DNA of 64,000 nt from Streptomyces tsukubensis (GCF_003932715.1 NZ_CP020700.1:2688501-2752500), one strand, 5' to 3'. Counted from the stretch's first letter, positions 17,218-26,377 are shown. The notes: generated by a model not told the origin, from the sequence alone. Numbers and translations are program-made.

Positions 17218-17775
17218 ATGACAACGCGTGTGCTCTATCTGATCGCCTGTGCCGCCGGTCCCACTCAGTACATCGACGACGGAGTCCGAGCAGCGCAATC
17301 CAGCGGCTGGGACGTGTGCCTCGTCCTGACCCCGTCCGCGGCTCATTGGTGGCAAGAGCGACTCACCGAACTCTCAGCGTTGACCGGCCATGCCGTACGC
17401 AGCCAGTACAAGCGCCCGGGCGAAGGGGACTCGCTGCCCAAAGCCGATGCCATGCTGGTGGCCCCACTGAGCTGCACCAGCCTGAACAAATGGGGCGCGG
17501 GCATCGCTGACACGCTTGCTCTCGGGCTGGTCTCCGAGGGCGTGAACATGGGCCTGCCCGTGGTGGCCATGCCCTACTTCAACCAGGCTCAGGCACGACA
17601 GCCCGCAGTTGCTCGGAGCGTCACCGATCTCAGAAGCCAGGGTGTGATCTATCTGGATGGCGCTTACGGCTATCGGTCGCACCGGCCCAAGCACGGTGAT
17701 CCGAAAGCCTTCCCATGGGGCAAAGCTATGAGTGCGATCAACACGCATTCGCGGCAAGGCATACCGCCTCTGTGA
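17218..17775 (+). CDS. Flavoprotein (PPC-decarboxylase-like fold)
   Basis: 185 residues from ATG (MTTRVLYLIACAAGPTQYID). It has the flavoprotein (Dfp/EpiD-type) fold: an N-terminal beta strand with a Ser/Ala-rich phosphate loop, then LPKADAMLVAPLSCTSLNKW and GAGIADTLALGL, and LPVVAMPYFN. In these families FMN-dependent oxidative decarboxylation of Cys residues takes place, as in coenzyme A or lanthipeptide biosynthesis. The catalytic His of PPC decarboxylase is not evident in the first third, so the activity is unclear. It is divergent from an XRE/TPR regulator. Confidence 0.75.
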   Translation: MTTRVLYLIACAAGPTQYIDDGVRAAQSSGWDVCLVLTPSAAHWWQERLTELSALTGHAVRSQYKRPGEGDSLPKADAMLVAPLSCTSLNKWGAGIADTLALGLVSEGVNMGLPVVAMPYFNQAQARQPAVARSVTDLRSQGVIYLDGAYGYRSHRPKHGDPKAFPWGKAMSAINTHSRQGIPPL

Positions 17776-18117
17776 ACGCCGTGCATGGCCTCGCCCCACC
17801 GTCTATGCGACTCCGCCAGGGTAAGGAACAGCACGGCTCCTGTGAGCGGGGCGCAGGGACTCGCCCGTACGAGGCCGTGCACACCAGCCGCACTGGTGGA
17901 GCATCCAGTAGGACGGCTCCAACACGGGCCCAGCGAGAAAGACGGACCGTCTTTCAAACCTGCGTGTCCGGCCGCGGCTCGGCTGCACTCGCCCCTGGTC
18001 GCACGGGTTTATGCCACAACGCGCATAGTCGCGTCCCTGCGTGGACGCCCGAACGGTGTCCCCGTACGGTCGTGGTCATCAGGGGCCGGCCGGCCCCGGA
18101 GGCAAGGGGGTTCGATC
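17776..18117. other. Intergenic region with repeat copy B and promoter of the DUF6879 module
   Basis: 342 bp without a supported gene. It holds the second copy of the direct repeat, an upstream fragment (TGTGAACGCCGTGCATGG) that resembles part of the first copy's continuation, and a GGCAAGGGGG ribosome site before the next gene. The GC content is lower than in the core genes around. Confidence 0.6.
17808..17848. repeat. Direct repeat copy B
   Basis: CGACTCCGCCAGGGTAAG followed by AACAGCACGGCTCCTGTGAGCG, in the same orientation as copy A, about 754 bp away. The pair brackets the flavoprotein gene. Confidence 0.7.
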
Positions 18118-18324
18118 ATGGCTCGTGAGGAACTGACCCGGCTTACCGGCAACGGGAACGGCACGTGCGGAGGGGAGGACTGCCCGAACGTCTACCGCAC
18201 GGCGACCGGGTCGTTCTTGATTCAGGGCGACGTATCCCACGCGTTCAACGCCCCGGAAGGGGAGGGGCTCGTGGAGATCCCGGAAGAGACCTTGAGGGAG
18301 GCCGTGCGTGCTCTTGGATGGTGA
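18118..18324 (+). CDS. Small protein preceding DUF6879 gene
   Basis: 68 residues from ATG (MAREELTRLTGNGNGTCGGE) with a GGGGG site. Two Cys (TCGGEDCPNVYRTATGSF) and the block SFLIQGD are followed by an acidic C-terminus (PEGEGLVEIPEETLREAV). It overlaps the next gene by 17 bases. Small proteins with CPxVYRTxxGSFxVQGxxV are regularly found in Streptomyces in front of DUF6879 and XRE-DUF5753 genes. The molecular role is unknown. Confidence 0.75.
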   Translation: MAREELTRLTGNGNGTCGGEDCPNVYRTATGSFLIQGDVSHAFNAPEGEGLVEIPEETLREAVRALGW

Positions 18325-18832
18325 GAACTGGAGTCGCAGATTCGCGGAGATCAAACGCGAAGCATGGCGGCTCGAAACTCTCCCGCAGTATCTCGTACCG
18401 CAGGAGGACAAGGAATTCTCGGCCTTCCGCGAAGGGAGGCCACCGACTCCCTACACTGACTCCGCATACACTGAACGGGTCCGCCGCCAGAAAGCTGAGG
18501 GCAAGCGGAACGGCCGCGTGCACATCGTGACGCAACCACTCTCCGACTACCTGCGGTTCGAGTTCAGTCGGTACTACACGGCACACGCCCTGGCGGGTGA
18601 CAACATCCGCATCCTCGACGTGACCAGCCGGCTGAACCCTCTTGAAGGGGTCCAGGACTTCTGGATGTTCGACCAGGCGGAAGTGGTCCTCATGAACTAT
18701 GAGGCGAACGGGACGCAGATCAACCGCGAGGTTTTCGAGGGCGACGTTTCCAGATTCATCGAGTACCAGCGCACCGCGATCGCGGAATCGGTGCCCTTCG
18801 AGGAGTACGTGAACGGTGGCCATCCAGCCTGA
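18308..18832 (+). CDS. DUF6879 family protein
   Basis: 174 residues from GTG (VLLDGENWSRRFAEIKREAW). It has an aromatic, charged N-terminus (RLETLPQYLVPQEDKEFSAF), then RVHIVTQPLSDYLRFEFSRY, and a C-terminus FWMFDQAEVVLMNYE, which are the marks of DUF6879. No catalytic motif is visible. It overlaps the preceding gene by 17 bases and the following XRE gene by 17 bases, so the three are translated together. Confidence 0.8.
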   Translation: MLLDGENWSRRFAEIKREAWRLETLPQYLVPQEDKEFSAFREGRPPTPYTDSAYTERVRRQKAEGKRNGRVHIVTQPLSDYLRFEFSRYYTAHALAGDNIRILDVTSRLNPLEGVQDFWMFDQAEVVLMNYEANGTQINREVFEGDVSRFIEYQRTAIAESVPFEEYVNGGHPA

Positions 18833-19652
18833 CCGAATTGACCAGTCCGGGCTGGAACTGGCCGCCATGCTCAAGCATCTTCGCAAACAAGCCGGGCTCT
18901 CAGGGGCCCGGCTTGCCGCGCGTTGCAATATGTCGCAATCCAAGGTCAGCCGCATCGAGGGCAACCGGGTCCGCCCGTCTCTCGTGGATGTCGAGCAGAT
19001 CCTGAAGGGGTTGGGGACGTCGCCGCCTGTCGCGGCCGAAGTACTGGCTCTGGCCCGCATCACTCAGACGGAATGGCAGGACCGCAGAGCCCTGCACCGC
19101 AAGGGTCTGGACAAGAAGCAACTGGAACTGGCAGGGATTGAGGCATCCACCACAGACTTCCGGTACTTCCTTCTATCCATGACCACAGGCCTGCTGGCAA
19201 CCCCGGAATATATCAGAGAAAGCATCTCCGACACACCGCCTGCACAGCAGGCAAAGGCCGTACGCATGAAACTCGAACGACAGGCGGTACTGCTCGACCG
19301 ATCCAAGAAATTCGCGTTCATCCTGACCGAGCAGGCCGTCAGATACCCACTTGCATCTCCCGGCGCCATGGCGATGCAGATCGACCTGTTGATCTCCATT
19401 TCCCGGCAAGAGAACATCCGGGTCGGGGTGCTACCAAGAGACGTGAAGTTCAGCAGCACTCCACTGAGTACATTCACGGTGTACGACGAGCGCTTGGCAA
19501 CCATTGAGACGGACTTGGGCGCGGCCGTATTCAGAGGCTCCAAGGATATTCGGTCACTCCTGGAGCGGTTCAGCAGCTATGAGGCGTACGCGGCCTTCGG
19601 CAGCGACGCCAGGGAGTTGTTGACCCATTGGGCAGGAACATTTCGGCAATGA
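18816..19652 (+). CDS. XRE-family regulator with DUF5753 sensor domain
   Basis: 278 residues from GTG (VAIQPDRIDQSGLELAAMLK). The helix-turn-helix at about 15-72 contains AGLSGARLAARCNMSQSKVS and RIEGNRVRPSLVDVEQIL. The C-terminal DUF5753 domain shows TTGLLATPEYIRES, RQAVLLDRSKKFAFILTEQA and the late block SSYEAYAAFG. These regulators, of the BldB/WhiJ neighbourhood type, often act with DUF397 or DUF6879 partners. Here the partner is the overlapping DUF6879 gene. The base composition is lower in GC than the core genes. Confidence 0.87.
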   Translation: MAIQPDRIDQSGLELAAMLKHLRKQAGLSGARLAARCNMSQSKVSRIEGNRVRPSLVDVEQILKGLGTSPPVAAEVLALARITQTEWQDRRALHRKGLDKKQLELAGIEASTTDFRYFLLSMTTGLLATPEYIRESISDTPPAQQAKAVRMKLERQAVLLDRSKKFAFILTEQAVRYPLASPGAMAMQIDLLISISRQENIRVGVLPRDVKFSSTPLSTFTVYDERLATIETDLGAAVFRGSKDIRSLLERFSSYEAYAAFGSDARELLTHWAGTFRQ

Positions 19653-19811
19653 TCTTTAGTCCACAGCGCGCATATTTCTGCCATACCTGCCCCTTTGAGG
19701 GGAACATTGTTCTCCAGCGGGCCGACAGGTTGCCCATCGGCCGGAACCACCATGCAACCCGGGGCCGCATCAGTTCAGTGCACCGCTCGACACAGCAGGA
19801 GGTCATGCACG

Positions 19812-20294
19812 ATGAGCACAGCAGTCCGGCCGCGGACCCGTGATCCGCGCACCATCCTGAACGCGCTGCAAGAACGCGTACCCCACCTCGTGACGGACGT
19901 GGGCGTCACCGATCTCTGGGAGCGGGAGGTTCGTCTTCTTCTTCGCGACAGCGTGGCCGTGCGGAGCTTGGCCGAGCGCATCCTCGGGCAGGGCGTCGCC
20001 TATGTCATCACCGCGATGGAGAACCCCGGCACCGACATGGGTGTCGGGTACACCGTGGACATCGGTGTACACCAACTGATCCTCGACACTCCTCTCTACT
20101 TCGCCTTGTGTGACGCCCACAACGGGGGCCGGTACAAGCACCACGCCCCTCTCATCGAACGACGCCGTGACGGCGTTGTGGCGCGCACGGCCGAACTCAT
20201 GCGCGCGAGCGGGTTCGCCGTCGATGACGAGCTGTGGGAGATCGACGCTTCCGACTGCTCGCCTTGCAACGACAAGGTCCCCGACAGCCACTGA
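19812..20294 (+). CDS. Hypothetical protein
   Basis: 160 residues from ATG (MSTAVRPRTRDPRTILNALQ) with AGGAGG nine bases upstream. It appears helical at the N-terminus (RTILNALQERVPHLV) with a mixed centre (GVGYTVDIGVHQLILDTPLY) and ends in the Cys-containing tail DASDCSPCNDKVPDSH. There is no signal peptide and no membrane helix. I do not recognise the family. It stands 91 bases before a methyltransferase gene in the same direction and could be co-transcribed with it. Confidence 0.7.
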   Translation: MSTAVRPRTRDPRTILNALQERVPHLVTDVGVTDLWEREVRLLLRDSVAVRSLAERILGQGVAYVITAMENPGTDMGVGYTVDIGVHQLILDTPLYFALCDAHNGGRYKHHAPLIERRRDGVVARTAELMRASGFAVDDELWEIDASDCSPCNDKVPDSH

Positions 20295-20385
20295 CCGGCG
20301 CTACAGTTCCTGCCCCTGCCTTCCCCGCCCCGGAGGGTGGGGGCGCAGCACTGCCGCACCTCCGACACGCGAAGGACGCTTCCCG

Positions 20386-21048
20386 TTGCCCGCACGACAC
20401 GACATCGACGCCGAACGCGAACTCTGGGACACCTATGCCGAAAGCACTCGGAAGGATGTGTACGAGTCGGATCCCGTCTTTCGCTGGACGCAGTACGTCG
20501 GGCACGGGCCGGGCCCCGAACTTCTCGGAGCGCCGGAGTCCGTACTCGAAGTCGGATGTGGCACAGGTCGGGCCCTGGCGTACCTCGCCCAGCAGGGAAT
20601 CAAGGCAACCGGCGTGGATATGTCGCCCGTGATGGTGGCGAACACGACGGAACGATGGGGCCCGCTGGGGGTCCGGTTCGTGTGTGCGGAGGTGCTCTCG
20701 TACCTGGCCGAGACGGCAGAGACGTACGACGCTGTGTATTCGATGTTCGGTGCCGTCTGGTTCACCGACCCGGCCAAGCTTCTTCCTTTGATCGCATCCC
20801 GCTTGAATCCCGACGGCGTACTTGTCTTCTCCCACCCCCCGGCCATTCCAGGCGCATACGGCCCGCAGGGGATGTACAAGGGCGGTTTTGCCGGCAGGGC
20901 AATGTACACATACCGCTACAGTTTCACTCTCCGGAAATGGGAAAGCCTTCTGACCAAGGCAGGGTTCCGGGAAGTGGAAGTGCGCGTCTTGGAAGCCCCG
21001 ACACAGGGTCACATCGGAACTCTGATCGGCCGTGCCGTAGCGGCCTGA
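20386..21048 (+). CDS. SAM-dependent methyltransferase (class I)
   Basis: 220 residues from TTG (LPARHDIDAERELWDTYAES) with AAGGA ten bases upstream; a longer in-frame extension has no similarity to methyltransferases. Motif I is VLEVGCGTGRALAYLA, with an acidic end of strand 2 in ATGVDMSPVMV. Motif II is YDAVYSMFGAVWF, and post-motif SRLNPDGVLVFSHPP is present. The substrate is unknown. Its position at the right edge of the accessory island and its low GC suggest it belongs to the acquired segment. Confidence 0.83.
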   Translation: MPARHDIDAERELWDTYAESTRKDVYESDPVFRWTQYVGHGPGPELLGAPESVLEVGCGTGRALAYLAQQGIKATGVDMSPVMVANTTERWGPLGVRFVCAEVLSYLAETAETYDAVYSMFGAVWFTDPAKLLPLIASRLNPDGVLVFSHPPAIPGAYGPQGMYKGGFAGRAMYTYRYSFTLRKWESLLTKAGFREVEVRVLEAPTQGHIGTLIGRAVAA

Positions 21049-21194
21049 GTAGTGTTGCAACATCGAGGCCGAATGTCGGCCTGTTCTACGCCTGGCGGCC
21101 GACAGCATCGGGCCGAGCCCTGCACGGGCGGGGGCCCTGCCGAAACCCAAGAAGCCTCGACGGTTCACGGTCGGCCTCACCGACCTCGGAATTG

Positions 21195-21220
21195 GGCCCG
21201 GCGCGACGAGGCGCCGGGCC
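21195..21220. terminator. Terminator between convergent methyltransferase and cysM
   Basis: GGGCCCGGCGC and GCGCCGGGCC form a ten-base-pair stem around GACGAG. It lies 33 bases after the cysM stop and 147 bases after the methyltransferase stop and may act on both strands. Confidence 0.72.
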
Positions 21221-21253
21221 GGTAGGGCTCCCGCCGATTACGCAACTACACAG

Positions 21254-22210
<957 letters not shown>

Positions 22211-22498
22211 TCAGCGCATTCCGCCGGCGACCGCCGGGAGGATGGTGACGCTGTCGCCGTCGGCGAGCTTGGTCGCGATGCCGTCGATGAACCGGACGTC
22301 CTCGTCGTTCAGGTAGACGTTGACGAAGCGGCGGAGCTGGTCGCCGTTCTCCTTGTCCACGATGCGGGCCTGAATGCCCGCGTGCCGCGTGTCGAGGTCG
22401 GCGAAGAGCTCGGCAAGGGTGTCCCCGTTGCCCTCGACGGCCTTCTCGCCGTCGGTGTACGTACGCAGGATGGTCGGAATGCGGACCTCGATGGCCAT
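22211..22498 (-). CDS. cysO: Sulfur-carrier protein CysO (MoaD/ThiS family)
   Basis: 95-residue ubiquitin-like carrier whose C-terminal Gly becomes a thiocarboxylate sulfur donor for CysM. It begins MAIEVRIPTILRTYTDGEKA and ends TILPAVAGGMR, so the Gly-Gly is masked by two residues (MR) that must be removed before activation. The Mec JAMM peptidase encoded upstream is the likely protease for this or for the later release of cysteine. The FVNVYLND and DGIATKLADGDSV blocks are typical. A leader peptide gene precedes it. Confidence 0.92.
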   Translation of the reverse strand: MAIEVRIPTILRTYTDGEKAVEGNGDTLAELFADLDTRHAGIQARIVDKENGDQLRRFVNVYLNDEDVRFIDGIATKLADGDSVTILPAVAGGMR

Positions 22499-22641
22499 GG
22501 GGTGGACTCCAGTCGGCTGGCGTGGCGGCGGGGACGCGGCTCGGTCCCGCGCCGAAGCGGCTCGGGCGGTGCGGATCGGGTGCGCCGGGCTGGCCGGCGG
22601 CGGTGCAGCGGTGCGGTGGTACGGCGGTGCTCAGGACACGC

Positions 22642-22770
22642 TCAGAGGCGCGGGCTCCGGCCCGCTCGGGTACACAACGCGCTGGCGAGACGGCACAGGT
22701 CGACATGGAGCCGCGCCACGAGCAGCACGGCGCCGCTCTGCGTCTTGTCACTCATGTCGTGGAGAACCAT
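22642..22770 (-). CDS. Short leader peptide upstream of cysO
   Basis: 42 codons from ATG: MVLHDMSDKTQSGAVLLVAR, then LHVDLCRLASALCTRAGRSP, ending RL. A second ATG five codons in is also possible. The RLHVDLCRLASALC core with two Cys codons matches the short putative leader peptides found before sulfur and cysteine genes in Streptomyces. It ends 143 bases before cysO. Cysteine-sensitive attenuation is a plausible role. The peptide is predicted from sequence alone. Confidence 0.72.
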   Translation of the reverse strand: MVLHDMSDKTQSGAVLLVARLHVDLCRLASALCTRAGRSPRL

Positions 22771-22836
22771 GCGGTCATCGTACCGATTCCCGTCCCCGGG
22801 ACCGGAATGTGATCTCGCATCGCGGAACGAATCCGC

Positions 22837-23646
22837 TCACCTGGTGGTCATGGCCTCCTGGAAGTCCGGCGGGAGGTAGGTGATCGTGGGCGCCCCGGTC
22901 CTGGGGTGGACGGCGACCTCGGCGTTCACCCCGTACACCTCGGAGAGCAGGGAAGGCGTGAACACCTCCCCCGGCGGACCGGAGGCGACGATCCGGCCGG
23001 CCTGGAGGACGTGGATCCGGTCGCAGTAGTACGCCGCCAGATTGAGATCGTGCAGCGCCAGCAGGCCGGTCGCGCCCAGGCTCCGGACCAGGGCCAGAAT
23101 CTCCCACTGGTATCGGATGTCGAGATGGTTCGTGGGCTCGTCGAGCACGAGCAGCGCGGGGTCCTGGAGCAGGGCGCGGGCCACCAGCGCCCGCTGCCGC
23201 TCGCCGCCGGAGAGCGACGGGAACGGCCGGTGGGCGAGGTCCCCGATGCCCAGGCGGTCCAGAGCCTCGTCGGCCGCCCGGCCGTCCGCCGCGGTATCGG
23301 CTTCCCAGAAGCGTTTGTGCGGTGCCCGCCCCATGAGCACGATCTCGCGGACGGTCAGCTCGAACTCCGGACGGCTGTCCTGCGGTACGGTCGCGACCCG
23401 CCGCGCCCGTTCCTTGGGCCCGAGGGCGAGCAGGTCCGCGCCGTCGAGGCGGACGCTTCCCGCGGTGGGTCGCAGGGTTCCGTACACACAGCGGAGCAGG
23501 GTGGTCTTGCCGCTGCCGTTCGGGCCGACCAGCCCCGCCGTCTCGCCGGGGCGGATGTCCAGGTCGGCGCCGTCGAGCAGGAGCCGGCCCGTGGCGGTGG
23601 CGTACGAGAGTCCCCGTACGGTCAGTTCGGCGGCGGTCGTCGTCAC
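22837..23646 (-). CDS. ABC transporter ATPase, FecE/BtuD type
   Basis: 269 residues from GTG (VTTTAAELTVRGLSYATATG), overlapping the permease stop by four bases as GTGA. Walker A is GLVGPNGSGKTTLL, the signature is SLSGGERQRALVARALL, and Walker B is ALLVLDEPTNHLD, with the switch His in ALHDLNLAAYY. It powers the import of cobalamin or another metal chelate by the FecCD permease. It is the last gene of the riboswitch-controlled unit, before the cysO leader. Confidence 0.93.
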   Translation of the reverse strand: MTTTAAELTVRGLSYATATGRLLLDGADLDIRPGETAGLVGPNGSGKTTLLRCVYGTLRPTAGSVRLDGADLLALGPKERARRVATVPQDSRPEFELTVREIVLMGRAPHKRFWEADTAADGRAADEALDRLGIGDLAHRPFPSLSGGERQRALVARALLQDPALLVLDEPTNHLDIRYQWEILALVRSLGATGLLALHDLNLAAYYCDRIHVLQAGRIVASGPPGEVFTPSLLSEVYGVNAEVAVHPRTGAPTITYLPPDFQEAMTTR

Positions 23647-24725
23647 GCGGGGGCTCCTTCCGTGCCGTCGACCGAGCGGCGGCGCATCAGCCAGAGGAAC
23701 AGCGGTCCGCCGATGAGCGCGGTGAGCACCCCGACGGGCACATCCTGCGGGGCGGCGACGGTACGGGCCGCGAGATCGGCCACCACCAGCGCGACCGCCC
23801 CGCCGAGCGCGGCCACCGGCAGCAGCGCCCGGTGTGCCGCGCCGACCAGCATGCGGGCGGCGTGCGGGACCATCAGCCCGATGAAGCCGACCGCGCCGCT
23901 CGCCGCCACCAGCACCGCCGTCACCAGCGAGACCAGGACGAAGGCGGCGGCCCGGAAGCGGGCCACGTCCAGTCCGAGTACGGTCGCCCCCTCCTCCCCC
24001 ACCAGCAGCAGGTCCAGCGGCCGGGCGAGGGCGAGCAGCAGCGGCAGGGTGAGGCCGACGACGACGGTCGGCAGCCAGACCGAGTCCCAGCGGGCGCTGC
24101 CGAGGCCGCCGAGCGACCAGTACAGCGCCTCGCGGAAGTGCTCCGGCCGGGAGGAGGCGACGAGGACCAGTGTGGTCAGGGCGGTGAAGACGTAGCTGAT
24201 GGTGACCCCGGCGAGCACCAGCCGGGTGCCCGTCATCCCGCCGCCGTGCCGCGCCAGCCCGTACACCAGCAGAAATGCGGCGAGGGAGCCCGCGAAGGCG
24301 CCCGCGGGCAGGGCGACGGCGGTGGTCGTGCCGATGCCGAGGACCAGGACGAGGACCGCGCCGGTGGACGCCCCGGAGGAGATCCCGAGGAGGAAGGGGT
24401 CCGCGAGCCGGTTCCGCACCAGGGCCTGCAGGACCGTGCCGACGACACCGAGACCGGCGCCGACGACCACCCCTAGCAGGACCCGGGGCAGCCGGACGTC
24501 CAGGACGATCGTGCGGAAGGGGCTCGGCTCGGCGCCCGGCAGCAGGGCCGCGACGACCTCGCGGGGCGGGATGCGTACGGAACCGAGCGCGAGCGCCGCG
24601 AGGACCGCGGCGGCCAGGGCGACGAGCAGCCCGGCCGTCACGGCCCCGAACCGGAGCCGGGAGGCGGCGGGCACCGCGGCGCCCGCCTCCTGCCCGGCCC
24701 CCGCCGGCGCGAGGAGGCGCTTCAT
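23643..24725 (-). CDS. ABC transporter permease, FecCD/BtuC type
   Basis: 360 residues with about ten membrane helices. FecCD hallmarks are RLPRVLLGVVVGAGLGVVGT, LADPFLLGISSGASTGAV, GAVGFIGLMVPHAARMLVG and PVGVLTALIGGPLFLWLMRR. It is one permease that dimerises. It overlaps the binding-protein gene by four bases (ATGA) and the ATPase gene by four bases, so the three are coupled. The cobalamin riboswitch upstream suggests corrinoid transport. Confidence 0.93.
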   Translation of the reverse strand: MKRLLAPAGAGQEAGAAVPAASRLRFGAVTAGLLVALAAAVLAALALGSVRIPPREVVAALLPGAEPSPFRTIVLDVRLPRVLLGVVVGAGLGVVGTVLQALVRNRLADPFLLGISSGASTGAVLVLVLGIGTTTAVALPAGAFAGSLAAFLLVYGLARHGGGMTGTRLVLAGVTISYVFTALTTLVLVASSRPEHFREALYWSLGGLGSARWDSVWLPTVVVGLTLPLLLALARPLDLLLVGEEGATVLGLDVARFRAAAFVLVSLVTAVLVAASGAVGFIGLMVPHAARMLVGAAHRALLPVAALGGAVALVVADLAARTVAAPQDVPVGVLTALIGGPLFLWLMRRRSVDGTEGAPA

Positions 24726-25747
24726 CGGGCGATCTGCGGGGCCAGCTTGGCGATCGCGTCGGGCGCGCGGACACCGAGGACCGCGTCCGAGAGCGGGAGG
24801 ACGGCGAACCTCTTGTTCCGGATCGCCGGTACGTCCTTCAGCGCCGGGTCCGCAAGCAGCTTCCGCTTCTTCTGCTCCAGGCTCGTCGCCCCGTAGTCGT
24901 AGATCACGATCACCTCGGGCTTACGGGCCACGACCTGCTCCCAGGTCGCGTCACCGAAGCTCTTGGGGATGTCGGCGAAGACGTTCCGGCCGCCCGCGCG
25001 GCTGATCAGCTCGTTGCCGATGCCCTTGCCGCCGACGGTGAACGCGGTCTTGTCGCCGCTGTCGTAGACGAAGACGGGGACCGGCGCGGTCTGCGTCTTC
25101 TTCAGCTCGGCCGCGGTCTTCGCGACGGACGCCCGCGAGTCCGCGATCCACTTCTGCGCCCGGTCTGCGACGCCGAAGGTACGGCCGACCTCGTCGATCT
25201 CGCGGTACACGTCGTCGAGGGTGGTCCGCTTCTCGGTGCAGTACTCCAGGTTGAGCCGGGTGTCGATGCCCGACTTCTTCAGCTCGTCGCGGGTGCGGCC
25301 GTCCTTGGCCTCGAAGGCGCTGGCGTAGCCGCCGTAGACGAAGTCGGGGTTCGCGGCGAGGAGCTTCTCCTTGGAGGGGTACTCCTTGGCGACGACCGGG
25401 ATCGCGTCATAGGCCTTCTGGTAGCGCGGGAGCACCTTGTCGTCGAGGTAGGCGGTCCCGACCAGGGACTTCTCCAGGCCCAGTTCCAGCATGATCTCGG
25501 TGACGTGCTGGTTCATGGTGACGGCCCGCTTCGGGGGCGCCTGGTAGGTGGTCTTCACTCCGCAGTTGTCGACGGTGTACGGGAAGCCGGGCCGGGCCTC
25601 GGCCTTCCCGCCGTCCTTGCCGGAGCCCGAACCGCCGGAGCCGCCGGAGCCGCAGGCGGTGAGGGCGAGCGGGAGCAGGGCGGCGGCCGTGACCGCGAGG
25701 GCGGTACGACGGCGTGCGGTACGGCGTCCGGATATGCGCATGGACAT
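24722..25747 (-). CDS. ABC transporter substrate-binding lipoprotein, FecB/BtuF type
   Basis: 341 residues. The signal peptide contains Arg-rich MSMRISGRRTARRRT and a lipobox LALTAC with lipidated Cys32, then a Gly/Ser linker. The mature part contains two lobes with the family block KRAVTMNQHVTEIMLELGLE and the late AGGRNVFADIPKSFGDATWE. It would capture the ligand outside the membrane and hand it to the FecCD permease. The ligand is not proven; a cobalamin riboswitch directly upstream makes cobalamin or a cobinamide the best guess. Confidence 0.9.
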   Translation of the reverse strand: MSMRISGRRTARRRTALAVTAAALLPLALTACGSGGSGGSGSGKDGGKAEARPGFPYTVDNCGVKTTYQAPPKRAVTMNQHVTEIMLELGLEKSLVGTAYLDDKVLPRYQKAYDAIPVVAKEYPSKEKLLAANPDFVYGGYASAFEAKDGRTRDELKKSGIDTRLNLEYCTEKRTTLDDVYREIDEVGRTFGVADRAQKWIADSRASVAKTAAELKKTQTAPVPVFVYDSGDKTAFTVGGKGIGNELISRAGGRNVFADIPKSFGDATWEQVVARKPEVIVIYDYGATSLEQKKRKLLADPALKDVPAIRNKRFAVLPLSDAVLGVRAPDAIAKLAPQIAR

Positions 25748-25794
25748 GCGTGGGTCCTCCTCCGGGGATCCGCGTCCCCTGGGTCATGGGAGAA

Positions 25795-25935
25795 GGGCGA
25801 TGGGTCAGTTCCTGACTGACGGCCGCGGGACGGCACGCGGGGTGCGTGCACGTGTCAGCGGCTGTTCACAGTGGCGGGACCGCGCCGGATTCGCACCGGC
25901 TTCCTGGGTCCCACCGCCCCGTATGGAGTTGGAGC
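25795..25935 (-). promoter_or_regulatory. Cobalamin (B12) riboswitch
   Basis: On the minus strand the conserved block GCCGGTGCGAATCCGGCGCG, then GTCCCGCCACTGTGA (25866-25901), is the diagnostic B12 core. A long arm follows, then CGTCAGTCAGGAACTGACC, the equivalent of the conserved GTCAGGA block. It starts about 20 bases after the mec stop and ends about 48 bases before the binding-protein ATG, whose ribosome site GGAGGAGGA lies in the sequestered region. Repression by cobalamin is the expected behaviour. The outer boundaries are approximate. Confidence 0.88.
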
Positions 25936-25954
25936 GCCGCACGGGCGCTGCGGG

Positions 25955-26377
25955 TCAGTATGCCTGGACGACCCGGACTTCCTCCTCGGTGACCTCTCCT
26001 TCGACGATCCGGAACGAGCGGAACTGGAAGGGGCCCGCTTCGTCGGTGTCGGCGGTGGAGACCAGGACGTAGTGCGCGCCGGGCTCGTTGGCGTAGGTGA
26101 TGTCGGTACGCGACGGGTATGCCTCGGTCGCGGTGTGCGAGTGGTAGACGATCACCGGCTCCTCGCCGTTGGCGTCGAGTTCGCGGTAGAGCTTGAGCAG
26201 ATCGCCGGAGTCGAATTCGTAGAACGTGGGCGAACGGGCCGCGTTCAGCATGGGGATGAAACGTTCCGGCCGACCGCTGCCCTCGGGGCCCGCGACCATG
26301 CCGCACGCCTCGTCGGGGTGGTCGGCTCGGGCGTGCGCGACGATCCGGTCGTACAGATCCTGGGTGAGGGTCAGCAT
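25955..26377 (-). CDS. mec: CysO-cysteine peptidase, JAMM metalloprotease
   Basis: 140 residues from ATG (MLTLTQDLYDRIVAHARADH). The JAMM zinc site is complete: Glu in DEACGMVAG and the run VIVYHSHTATEAYPSRTDI with HSH, Ser and Asp. It cleaves cysteine from the CysO-cysteine adduct, or trims the CysO C-terminus. It belongs with cysO and cysM, but here a three-gene ABC importer and a B12 riboswitch lie between them on the same strand. The upstream neighbour is separated by a terminator. Confidence 0.9.
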   Translation of the reverse strand: MLTLTQDLYDRIVAHARADHPDEACGMVAGPEGSGRPERFIPMLNAARSPTFYEFDSGDLLKLYRELDANGEEPVIVYHSHTATEAYPSRTDITYANEPGAHYVLVSTADTDEAGPFQFRSFRIVEGEVTEEEVRVVQAY

